From positions 1-5,518 of the forward strand of contig DMMK01000600.1 in assembly GCA_003453085.1 (NCBI GenBank): a stretch of 5,518 nucleotides of DNA, written 5' to 3'. A program made the position numbers and the translations under genes. Positions 1-5,518 of the stretch are shown one piece after another; the first letter of the stretch is position 1, and every line of letters starts with the position of its first letter. The stretch comes from Verrucomicrobiales bacterium. GTDB taxonomy: Bacteria; Verrucomicrobiota; Verrucomicrobiia; Verrucomicrobiales; Verrucomicrobiaceae. The notes under the pieces are model-generated. The model was given only the letters and a program-made list of their open reading frames with translations, ran no database searches and was not told the DNA's origin.

Positions 1-1
1 A

Positions 2-214
2 CGCAGCACCTCCAACATCGTTTCCCTCACGCTCCTCGCCGCAAGCGCTGTGGTCGCCGCCCCGCTCATTGGGGACATCGTCTCCCGCACCGCCAACCGC
101 CCGACTTCGGAGCGCGGCAGCCGCAAGCGTCTCGAAGGTATCCGCAACGGTGCCGTGCCGGATGAAGACCTGAAGGAATTCTTCGTGGATTCCCCAAACG
201 CGCTGCTTCCTTGA
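2..214 (+). CDS. C-terminal fragment of an unidentified rightward gene (partial, start outside window)
   Basis: An open frame enters at the left edge and runs 70 codons to a TGA at 212-214. It contains no Met codon, so the start lies upstream of the window. Nearly every third codon position is G or C, as expected for a real gene here. The fragment begins with a polar stretch (RSTSN), then a hydrophobic segment of about 18 residues (SLTLLAASAVVAAPLIG), then a charged tail rich in Arg, Lys, Glu and Asp ending in NALLP. This pattern would fit a last membrane helix with a soluble tail, or a short one-helix protein. I do not recognise the family. The gene converges on the haem-protein gene with only 7 bases between the two stop codons. 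Confidence 0.7.
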   Translation, partial: RSTSNIVSLTLLAASAVVAAPLIGDIVSRTANRPTSERGSRKRLEGIRNGAVPDEDLKEFFVDSPNALLP

Positions 215-221
215 TCCGCGT

Positions 222-833
222 TCAGTTTTTGTTGGAAGCTTCCCTGATCGGAATCATTTCATAATCGAAGGCTCCCAGCAGGGAGCCTTGTTTGACCTTG
301 TGGCATTCGAGGCAGCTTTTGTCCGCTGTGATGGGAGCAATGATATGGATAGTATCATAACTGTTTTCGCGAGGCGGTCCCACGAATGTTTCCCAGGCTG
401 CGGGTAATCGCACCCAGGGGGCCGTTCCTGCCCGAATCTGGGCCACCGCAGCCGCCTCATCCTCTGAAAGCTTCCTGGTTTTCGCCGTGGTCAATTCCGT
501 CTTTTTGGGCATGCGACCTTCAAAATAACGGTCGCCTTCTTCGGGGGTCAACCCAATGAGATTGACGTTCATGGGCCGAAAAAGATTCCCCTCCAGACGG
601 ACGGTATGCTCAATCCAATAGCCCGATCGCCTAAATCGTCCATAGCCGAATCCCTGGCTCTCAACGAATGTTTTGACGGCCCGCGCGTGGGCTTCGGGAA
701 AAGGGCTGTTGAAATTCGGACCTTCCAGATAACCCACCAGCAACAACGGGATCAACAGCCACTCTGGAAAAATAAACGTCAATAGCCCGAGCAGAAGAGT
801 GGGGATAGACAGGCGTTTGAAAAACTTCTTCAT
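222..833 (-). CDS. Membrane-anchored protein with a single c-type haem motif (CxxCH), DUF3365/Tll0287-like style
   Basis: This 203-residue protein starts with a basic MKKFFKR, then a hydrophobic stretch at about residues 9-35 that would act as a signal anchor and place the rest outside the cytoplasmic membrane. Near the C-terminus is CLECH (C174, C177, H178), the site for covalent haem c attachment, followed by GSLLGAF (183-189). The layout of a LIGLTPEE element (~92-99), a TRKLSEDE element (119-126), then CxxCH and G-x-LLGAF resembles single-haem proteins I recall from planctomycetes and verrucomicrobia, distantly like the DUF3365/Tll0287 haem-sensor fold. The function is probably redox or sensory, but no electron partner is visible. 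No Shine-Dalgarno precedes the ATG. Codon third positions are less GC-rich than in neighbouring genes. It lies 65 bases downstream of the ATPase gene on the same strand. Haem attachment is well supported; the family assignment is tentative. Confidence 0.85.
   Translation of the reverse strand: MKKFFKRLSIPTLLLGLLTFIFPEWLLIPLLLVGYLEGPNFNSPFPEAHARAVKTFVESQGFGYGRFRRSGYWIEHTVRLEGNLFRPMNVNLIGLTPEEGDRYFEGRMPKKTELTTAKTRKLSEDEAAAVAQIRAGTAPWVRLPAAWETFVGPPRENSYDTIHIIAPITADKSCLECHKVKQGSLLGAFDYEMIPIREASNKN
268..289. terminator. Perfect 9-bp inverted repeat, possible terminator for the rightward gene
   Basis: AAGGCTCCC (268-276), a 4-base loop AGCA, and GGGAGCCTT (281-289) form a perfect GC-rich hairpin, followed rightward by GTTTG. 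It lies 53 bases past the stop codon of the rightward gene, where an intrinsic terminator could sit, but the T tract is short. It is also inside the haem-protein gene, encoding roughly Q182-F189 just after CLECH, so part of the symmetry may come from the protein sequence. In the leftward transcript the same hairpin would form 46 bases before the stop codon. The hairpin is certain; its role is inferred. Confidence 0.4.
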
Positions 834-898
834 GGAAAAGGAGTACAGGGTAGGACCGAAATAAATCCCAGCCCTGCATTCACCATCTCAGCCAGACA

Positions 899-2605
899 TC
901 ACTGCTCAGACTCCGCCACGGTCACGCTAATGACTTCTTCGATCGTGGTGTTGCCATCCAGGACCTTGCGCACACCGTACTCACGCATCGGGCGGTAGCC
1001 GTCTTTGTAAGCCTGCACCATGAGTTGGGCGCTGCTGGCCTTGTGGGTGATCAGCTCGCCCATGGCAGGGGTGAGGCGCACGAGTTCGTAGATGGACATT
1101 CGGCCTTTGTAGCCCGTGTGGCGGCAGGCTTCGCAGCCACCTTCTTTGGCCCGGTAAACCTGGGTGCGGATGGGCCCGGTGTACTTCAGCTCGCGCAGCT
1201 TCATCTCGGCCTCCGGCTCTGGTTCGCGGCAAGAGTTGCACAGCAAACGCACAAGACGCTGGGCGATGAAAGCACGCACGGAGGTGGCGACCAGGAAGGG
1301 CTCTACACCCATGTCCACCAGACGCATGATGCCGCCGATGGCGTTGTTCGTGTGCAGGGTGCTGAACACCAAGTGCCCCGTCAAGGCGGCACGGATGGCG
1401 ATCTCCGCCGTTTCCAAGTCACGCATTTCCCCCACCATGACCACGTTGGGGTCACCACGCAGGATGCTGCGCAGGCCGGTGGCAAAGGTGAGCTCAATCT
1501 CGGGCCGCACCGCGATCTGCACCACGCCCGGCAGTTTGTTTTCCACCGGGTCCTCAATGGTCACGATGCGGCGGTGCTCTGTATTGAGCTGGCTGAGGAA
1601 GGTGTACAGCGTGGTGGATTTCCCGGAACCCGTCGGCCCCGTCACCAAGATGATGCCGTTGGGCTTTTTCAGGAGTACTTCGATCTCACCCCGCAAGTCC
1701 GTTTCCATGCGCAACTTGTCCAGGTTGAACTTCTCCTGGCCTAACAAACGAAGCGAAATGCTCTCCCCTTCCACACTCGGGATGGTGGCCACACGCACGT
1801 CAATGAGCTGACCCGCGATCTGTAGGCTGATACGACCATCCTGCGGCAGGCGGCGCTCGGCGATGTCCAGCTTGGCCATCACCTTCAGACGCGCGATCAC
1901 GGACTGCTGCAGCTGCTTGATGTTCTCCGGCACGGGCACCTCGCGCAGGCGGCCGTCAATGCGGTAGCGCATGCGCAGTTTGTCTTCCATCGGCTCCACG
2001 TGAATGTCCGTCGCCTGCTGTTCCAGGGCTTCACGAATCACGGTGTTCACAAACTTCACCACCGAGGCTTCTTCGTCATCGGCATCAATGATGTTCGCCT
2101 CGTCCCGCTGCTCCAGGTCAGAGCCGTCCACATCACGCCCTTTCAGGATCTCTTCAAAGGTGTCCGCACCCACGCCGTAAAAGTCGCGCATCGCATTAAG
2201 CAAACGCTTGCGCGGGGCGATCTGCCAGCGCACCGGCGCATCCACCTCGCGGGATACGGCTTGGCGGCCAATGAGATCAAAGGGATCGTAAGCCGCCACG
2301 ATGAGCTTCCGGGCCCCACCTTCTTCTTCCTCGATCTTCAACGGCAGCAGTCGATGTTTCAGGGCGACACGCGGCGGCAGCAGCCGCTTCATCTCCGGTG
2401 CATCCGCACTGTCTGGCAGCGGCATGGAAACGTAACCCAGCCCCAAACGCACAGCGAGCTGGGAGAGAAAGGATTCTTCATCCAGCGCTCCCGTATCGAG
2501 GAGTTGATTCACCACCGAGGAACTCGGCGTGGCGGTCGGCAGGGGAATGCCGGAGCCGCCTGAGGCCTCCAGACATTGGACCAAGGCTTGGCGGATATTT
2601 TTCAT
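899..2605 (-). CDS. GspE/PulE/PilB-family type II secretion or type IV pilus assembly ATPase
   Basis: This 568-residue cytoplasmic motor ATPase would form a hexamer at the base of a type II secretion or type IV pilus machine and drive pilin polymerisation. Residues ~30-145 match the GspE/MshE N-terminal domain (LGLGYVSMPL, LLPPRVALKHRLLPL, AAYDPFD). The N2 segment has ATDIHVEP (198-205) and RYRIDGRLRE (213-222). The ATPase core has Walker A GPTGSGKST (323-331), the Asp box VTIEDPVE (348-355), Walker B ending VMVGEMRD (389-396, catalytic E393) and the His box HLVFSTLHTN (411-420). A zinc-binding tetracysteine follows: CNSC (C456, C459) and CEAC (C491, C494). Length and motif order are normal and nothing is missing. 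Four cysteines argue against PilT. GspE and PilB cannot be separated from sequence alone, and no GspF/PilC or pseudopilin gene is in the window. The ATG overlaps the stop codon of the upstream gene (TGATG) and lacks its own Shine-Dalgarno, implying coupled translation. Confidence 0.96.
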   Translation of the reverse strand: MKNIRQALVQCLEASGGSGIPLPTATPSSSVVNQLLDTGALDEESFLSQLAVRLGLGYVSMPLPDSADAPEMKRLLPPRVALKHRLLPLKIEEEEGGARKLIVAAYDPFDLIGRQAVSREVDAPVRWQIAPRKRLLNAMRDFYGVGADTFEEILKGRDVDGSDLEQRDEANIIDADDEEASVVKFVNTVIREALEQQATDIHVEPMEDKLRMRYRIDGRLREVPVPENIKQLQQSVIARLKVMAKLDIAERRLPQDGRISLQIAGQLIDVRVATIPSVEGESISLRLLGQEKFNLDKLRMETDLRGEIEVLLKKPNGIILVTGPTGSGKSTTLYTFLSQLNTEHRRIVTIEDPVENKLPGVVQIAVRPEIELTFATGLRSILRGDPNVVMVGEMRDLETAEIAIRAALTGHLVFSTLHTNNAIGGIMRLVDMGVEPFLVATSVRAFIAQRLVRLLCNSCREPEPEAEMKLRELKYTGPIRTQVYRAKEGGCEACRHTGYKGRMSIYELVRLTPAMGELITHKASSAQLMVQAYKDGYRPMREYGVRKVLDGNTTIEEVISVTVAESEQ

Positions 2606-3318
2606 CAGTCGTTGGCGGGGGCCTGACCGTGGGTTTCGACAGGGAAGAGGCTGGCATCAATCACCGCCGCCTCGGAGGAGGAGATGGCGGGCGCGGGTAG
2701 GCTGCCGTCATCGGGCGTGTAACCGTATTTTTCCAGCAGCTCGATGATGTAGGCCGTGGCCACATTTTGGGAACCAAAGGCGCTGCTCACATTCGCCGTC
2801 AGGTCTTCCCGCAGAGTCCCGGTGATCAGCGCACTGCCCACCACTCCAAAGGAACCATCGGCTGCGGGCCCCGTCACAGATTCATCATCGGCTGCCATCA
2901 GGCGACCAGAGAGACTTTCCGCCACCCGCCAGGACTGCGAACCTGTGCTTCCATTCAGCAACAGGGAGCGGTTCATTGGCCCGGACACGGTGTAAAAGGC
3001 CTGAGAAGTCCCCGTGAAAGCCGCCGCCGCAAAGACGGCCTTCCGCACACTGGCATTGGCCGCCACGAAATACTTGCCGCTGCTTTCCGCCACAGCATAA
3101 AAACGGCCGCCTTCCTCCGTGGTCAGCACGATGGTGGCCTCGCCACCGCCAGCCGGCACCACCACATAGCCGCCCGTGTAAAAGCTAAAGTTCACGGATT
3201 CCTTCTCAGGCGTAAAGCGCAGCTCATACACCAGCCACTGGGCCGGGGCCGCAGCCGCGCCTGCCAGCCATAGCAAGGCAGCGCAAAAGAAGGGAATAAA
3301 TCGGGTGGTGGACGACAT
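2605..3318 (-). CDS. Secreted protein of unknown function, translationally coupled to the secretion/pilus ATPase
   Basis: The 237-residue product has a classic Sec signal peptide: R6, a hydrophobic core at about 8-23, and a signal peptidase I site APA|Q (cleavage after A26). The mature part is rich in Ala, Gly, Ser, Thr and aromatics and looks beta-rich. It appears to hold two related units. Unit 1 runs from FYT (46-48) to VAESSGKYFVAANAS (76-90), and unit 2 from FYT (108-110) to VAESLSGRLMAADDES (132-147). The last ~35 residues are Pro/Ser-rich and acidic, probably disordered. There are no Cys residues after the signal peptide, no lipobox and no pilin-type prepilin cleavage site. I do not recognise a family. 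Its TGA overlaps the ATPase ATG by one base, so it is the first gene of that pair. Cargo, accessory or unrelated envelope protein are all possible. Confidence 0.85.
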   Translation of the reverse strand: MSSTTRFIPFFCAALLWLAGAAAAPAQWLVYELRFTPEKESVNFSFYTGGYVVVPAGGGEATIVLTTEEGGRFYAVAESSGKYFVAANASVRKAVFAAAAFTGTSQAFYTVSGPMNRSLLLNGSTGSQSWRVAESLSGRLMAADDESVTGPAADGSFGVVGSALITGTLREDLTANVSSAFGSQNVATAYIIELLEKYGYTPDDGSLPAPAISSSEAAVIDASLFPVETHGQAPAND

Positions 3319-3327
3319 GCGGGCGGT

Positions 3328-3356
3328 TTTCTAGCCGAGATGGACAGCGTTGTCGA
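3328..3356 (-). promoter_or_regulatory. Candidate sigma70-type promoter for the secreted-protein/ATPase pair
   Basis: Reading leftward, TCGACA (3356-3351; 5 of 6 matches to TTGACA) is followed by exactly 17 bases and then TAGAAA (3333-3328; 4 of 6 matches to TATAAT). It falls in the 60-base gap between the methyltransferase stop and the secreted-protein ATG. The -10 box ends only 9 bases before that ATG, so transcription would start at or within a few bases of the start codon. That would give a leaderless or near-leaderless mRNA and fits the lack of a Shine-Dalgarno there. This is a visual match in a short region and could be chance; read-through from the upstream operon is the alternative. 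Confidence 0.3.
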
Positions 3357-3378
3357 GACGGGCGTTGAATCACGCGGG

Positions 3379-4035
3379 TTACCTTTGTGCAACAATCAGA
3401 TGATTGTTGAACGGAGTGCCCCCCCACAGAGGGCTAATTTGCACCTGCAGGCCCGCTTCGGTCAGCACTTTTCTGAACTGCTCCGCATCCGGGTAGCAGG
3501 TCGGCGCAGCCTTCATCCAGAAGGTCACCTTTGCCAGATAATCCCCCAACACCGTCACTCGGAACCTCCAGGAATCATCCCGCAGCCCGGTGCGGATCAC
3601 TAGCTTTCCACCTGGGGCAACACGGGCAGCCGCCGCTGTGATCAGCGCATTTTGCTCCGCCGGGGTGAAAAATTGCAGGATGTCCAGGATCACCACATGC
3701 CCGCTGAATTCAGGCAGCCCCGTGCGCGCATCACCGGCGGAAAAGGTGAGTCCCTGCTGGCCAGACTTACGCACCATCGCCCCGGCACTGTCGATTTTGC
3801 GCTGGTCATAGTCAAAGCCGGTCACCTGCGCCGTATGGCCGCAGGCGCGGAGGTAATGGGCCAGCAGCCCGATGCCGCAGCCGATGTCCAGCACTGGCAG
3901 CGGACTCTTCCCGATCTCCCGCACCACCGCCTGGTAAACGGGATCGCTGGCGAGCTTGGAACGCGTGTAAAAGAAACCCCACCGCCGGTCGCAGAGGGCG
4001 GCGATGTTTTCGAGTTGGGCCGGGGTGGGCGTCAT
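3379..4035 (-). CDS. Class I SAM-dependent methyltransferase, aryl-polyene-cluster type
   Basis: The 218-residue cytoplasmic protein has a Rossmann-fold methyltransferase core. Motif I is LDIGCGIG (49-56), the SAM-ribose acidic residue is probably D75 in GFDYD (73-77), GDA (101-103) is the adenine-contact region, motif IV is VVILDIL (114-120), and VAPGGKLVIRTG (139-150) is the post-IV strand. The N-terminal element FFYTRSKLASDPVY (21-34) is like the start of methyltransferases I recall from aryl polyene clusters, where they methylate the aryl head group. The substrate cannot be read from this sequence. Length is normal. The ATG shares ATGA with the glycosyltransferase stop (4-base overlap), so the gene is last in a three-gene coupled unit. 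It ends in TAA at 3381-3379, with no terminator hairpin visible before the next gene. Confidence 0.9.
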   Translation of the reverse strand: MTPTPAQLENIAALCDRRWGFFYTRSKLASDPVYQAVVREIGKSPLPVLDIGCGIGLLAHYLRACGHTAQVTGFDYDQRKIDSAGAMVRKSGQQGLTFSAGDARTGLPEFSGHVVILDILQFFTPAEQNALITAAAARVAPGGKLVIRTGLRDDSWRFRVTVLGDYLAKVTFWMKAAPTCYPDAEQFRKVLTEAGLQVQISPLWGGTPFNNHLIVAQR

Positions 4036-4802
4036 GCCGTGACTTTACGCAGGGGATTGCCACCTCGTCCAATGCGTAAGAGCAACAATGGCAGCCTCCA
4101 GGCAAAGCCGAACAGCAGGCGCGCATGCATCCAAGTAAGCACGCTGTTGTCCCGGAAATAGCGGAACTGCGAAACGCCCCCCTCCTCCTGGGTGAGATAG
4201 CGCACCGTCGTCGGCACCGCCAGCATCGGCGCCCCCTGCCAGGCCAGGCGCACGGCGATCTCCGTGTCATAGTCAAAGCGCCGCGCCCAGATGGTGCCGC
4301 GAAAGGCACGCAGCAGCAGCGGCACAGGGTAGAGGCGCATGCCGAAAAGCGTGTCCGGGATGCCCCAGTTCAGCGTCTCCAGATTGGCCCACATGTTGGA
4401 AATTTTACGCCCTTGTACGCGCAGTTGCGGGGCCTCTGGGCCGAAAACGGGCGTGCCCATCATCACGGCATCCGGGTATTTTTGGGCCAGCGTCACAAAG
4501 CGGGGAATGTCATCCGTGGGGTGCTGGCCATCCGCATCCATCGTCAGCACATGGGTGTAGCCCGCCTCCTGGGCCAGGCGCGTGCCATAAAGTACAGCCG
4601 CTCCCTTGCCGCCATTCTTGGCGATGGAGATCACCTTCAGCCCCGGGGCCGTCGCCTTCAGCGGCTCCAGCAGCGCGGCACTTCCATCCGTGCTGCCATC
4701 CATCACCACCCACACCTCCGGCCAGTGTTTCAGTACATCGGCCACCGTCTGGGGCAGGATGCGCCCGGTGTTGTAGCTGGGGATCAGGACCAGGATCTTC
4801 AT
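4032..4802 (-). CDS. Family 2 glycosyltransferase (DPM1-like), aryl-polyene-cluster type
   Basis: The 256-residue protein has a GT-A fold. IPSYNTG (7-13) and VVMDGSTDGS (32-41) form the nucleotide-sugar site, KNGGKGAA (62-69) follows, and MDADGQH (88-94) carries the metal-binding DxD (D89, D91). FDYDTEI (176-182) and the region RYFRDNSVLTWMHARLLFG (214-232) are the acceptor side. The last stretch (~229-243) is hydrophobic with flanking Arg, suggesting contact with the inner membrane. The RDN..L..MHARL element is one I associate with GT2 proteins next to or fused with acyltransferases in aryl polyene clusters, where they help make the lipid anchor. Sugar donor and acceptor are not deducible. 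It overlaps both neighbours by 4 bases (ATGA), and its start has no Shine-Dalgarno, so translation is probably coupled to the acyltransferase. Confidence 0.92.
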   Translation of the reverse strand: MKILVLIPSYNTGRILPQTVADVLKHWPEVWVVMDGSTDGSAALLEPLKATAPGLKVISIAKNGGKGAAVLYGTRLAQEAGYTHVLTMDADGQHPTDDIPRFVTLAQKYPDAVMMGTPVFGPEAPQLRVQGRKISNMWANLETLNWGIPDTLFGMRLYPVPLLLRAFRGTIWARRFDYDTEIAVRLAWQGAPMLAVPTTVRYLTQEEGGVSQFRYFRDNSVLTWMHARLLFGFAWRLPLLLLRIGRGGNPLRKVTA

Positions 4803-5518
4803 GCAGGGTGGGATTCCAGCGCCAGCAGGTAGCGCTGGCGCAGTTCATCAATGAATGGTTGGGCTTCGCCGTGGTCAGGAAACCGCAGCGGCTCCCCCAC
4901 CGTCATGCGCAGGCGCACTTTTTCCGTCGGCAGGTGCCACAGCGGCCAGCCTTTGTTCAGGTAGCGGCTGTTGGTTTCCACAAACACGGGCCAGATCGGC
5001 ACCCCCGCATTCTTCGCCACAACGGCCAGCCCGCCTTGAAAAGGGTTCAGCCGCCCGTGCTCCGGGCGCGTGCGTGTGCCTTCCGGAAAGAACAGCAGAC
5101 GTCCCCCTTCCTTTAAAGTCTCGATGCACTGGCGCAGCATTTTGTGAGTAGGTTCGTTCGGGATGAAGCCGGCGGCTGTCGCCCCCCCGAACAAAATCGG
5201 ATTGCACATCAGGGATGCTTTCAGCACGCAGGCCATGTGGTCAACCTCCGCCAGCACAAACACCGCATCCCACAGCGCCGGGTGATTGGGCGCCACGATC
5301 ATCCCCCCCTGGTGCGCGCGCAGCCGGTCAAAACCGACATACTCACACTCCACAATGTCAAACCACGTCAGCACCCGAAGGAATCCCTGAAAGGCCAGTC
5401 GCAGCGCCCCCTGGCCGATCGCGCGCGCCTTCTCCCCGCGAAAGAACAGCGGTAGCAGCAGGCACAGCAGAAAAAACCCCGTGCCACCGATCACCCAGTA
5501 CAGCAGGCTCGCAGTCCA
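4799..5518 (-). CDS. PlsC-like 1-acylglycerol-phosphate-type acyltransferase (partial, start beyond right edge)
   Basis: The product would transfer an acyl group to a glycerol- or sugar-lipid acceptor at the inner membrane. Numbering from a GTG at 5494, motif I is NHPALWD (70-76; catalytic H71 and D76), motif III is FFPEGTRTRPE (135-145), and GVPIWPVFVETNS (164-176) holds the conserved Pro of motif IV. A hydrophobic segment spans about residues 1-18 with Arg 19 after it, a likely membrane anchor. The frame stays open for 8 more codons (WTASLLYW) to the edge, extending that segment, so the GTG is probably not the true start and the gene is cut by the window. The TGA overlaps the glycosyltransferase ATG. 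It belongs to the LPLAT superfamily; its role in an aryl-polyene-like pathway is inferred from neighbours. A housekeeping phospholipid PlsC is less likely given the context. Confidence 0.92.
   Translation of the reverse strand, partial: WTASLLYWVIGGTGFFLLCLLLPLFFRGEKARAIGQGALRLAFQGFLRVLTWFDIVECEYVGFDRLRAHQGGMIVAPNHPALWDAVFVLAEVDHMACVLKASLMCNPILFGGATAAGFIPNEPTHKMLRQCIETLKEGGRLLFFPEGTRTRPEHGRLNPFQGGLAVVAKNAGVPIWPVFVETNSRYLNKGWPLWHLPTEKVRLRMTVGEPLRFPDHGEAQPFIDELRQRYLLALESHPA
4819..4841 (-). other. Perfect 8-bp inverted repeat just upstream of the glycosyltransferase start
   Basis: GCGCCAGC (4819-4826) and GCTGGCGC (4834-4841) are exact reverse complements around a 7-base loop, inside the end of the acyltransferase gene. 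In the leftward mRNA the hairpin would end 16 bases before the glycosyltransferase ATG. An overlapping alternative, CCAGCGC/GCGCTGG (4816-4822 and 4832-4838), is mutually exclusive with it. It could influence coupled translation of the glycosyltransferase, or be a by-product of Leu/Ala/Arg codons in GC-rich DNA. The symmetry is certain, the role a guess. Confidence 0.3.

Noticed and set aside
834..898. A promoter or terminator in the 65-base gap between the ATPase and haem-protein genes.
   Set aside because: I found no -35/-10 pair with acceptable spacing and no hairpin with a T tract, so co-transcription with the ATPase is at least as likely.
1025..1744. A 239-codon rightward open frame, with further long open frames in the same direction, antisense to the ATPase gene.
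   Set aside because: They mirror a clearly real ATPase gene with every motif intact. The products are His/Gln/Arg-rich with no recognisable domain, as expected for antisense shadows in GC-rich DNA.
2605..3318. The secreted protein as a pseudopilin matching the adjacent ATPase.
   Set aside because: It has an ordinary Sec signal with an APA cleavage site, not the short basic leader with G|F-x4-E before a long hydrophobic helix that defines type IV prepilins.
3319..3378. An intrinsic terminator after the methyltransferase gene.
   Set aside because: The gap holds no inverted repeat of useful length followed by T residues in the leftward direction.
3812..4309. A 165-codon leftward frame overlapping the glycosyltransferase and methyltransferase.
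   Set aside because: It is an alternative frame of two real genes; the product is dominated by Arg, Cys, Ser and Ala and makes no domain.
4125..4832. A 235-codon rightward open frame opposite the glycosyltransferase.
   Set aside because: It lies entirely across a GT2 gene with intact motifs and crosses its start; its translation is rich in His, Arg and Gln without a family signal.
5492..5494. The GTG at 5494 as the true start of the acyltransferase.
   Set aside because: The frame remains open upstream with hydrophobic residues that continue the membrane segment, so the real start more likely lies beyond the window.

Overview
This 5.5 kb window has moderately high GC and dense bacterial coding. 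Gene content and protein style (a GspE/PulE-type ATPase behind a secreted Ala/Gly/Ser-rich protein, a single-CxxCH protein of a type I associate with planctomycetes and verrucomicrobia, and an aryl-polyene-type lipid-modification trio) suggest a Gram-negative of the PVC group, probably Verrucomicrobiota. That placement rests on recollection of family style, not on a search. None of the five visible start codons has a convincing Shine-Dalgarno sequence.

Layout, left to right. (1) Positions 2-214 (+) are the last 70 codons of a rightward gene whose start lies outside the window; it has one hydrophobic segment and a charged tail, and I cannot identify it. (2) Converging on it, 7 bases away, 222-833 (-) encodes a small membrane-anchored protein with one c-type haem motif (CLECH). 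A perfect 9-bp inverted repeat lies inside its 3' end. (3) 899-2605 (-) is a complete GspE/PulE/PilB-type secretion/pilus ATPase with all expected motifs. (4) 2605-3318 (-) is a secreted protein of unknown function whose stop codon overlaps the ATPase start (TGATG), so the two are very probably co-transcribed and translationally coupled. (5) 3379-5518 (-) holds three genes joined by 4-base ATGA overlaps. In transcription order they are a PlsC-like acyltransferase (running off the right edge), a family 2 glycosyltransferase and a class I SAM methyltransferase.

Function. The right-hand trio looks like one end of an aryl polyene/flexirubin-type biosynthetic cluster, where such enzymes build the lipid anchor and methylate the aryl head group. 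The ketosynthases, ACPs and ammonia-lyase that would prove this would lie beyond the right edge. The middle pair would act at the cell envelope: a cytoplasmic motor ATPase for a type II secretion or type IV pilus machine, plus an exported protein that may be cargo or an accessory. The haem protein follows the ATPase by 65 bases on the same strand and may share its transcript, though its codon use is visibly less GC-rich than its neighbours'.

I see no RNA genes, mobile elements, CRISPR arrays or long repeats. No stretch over 300 bases lacks a gene.
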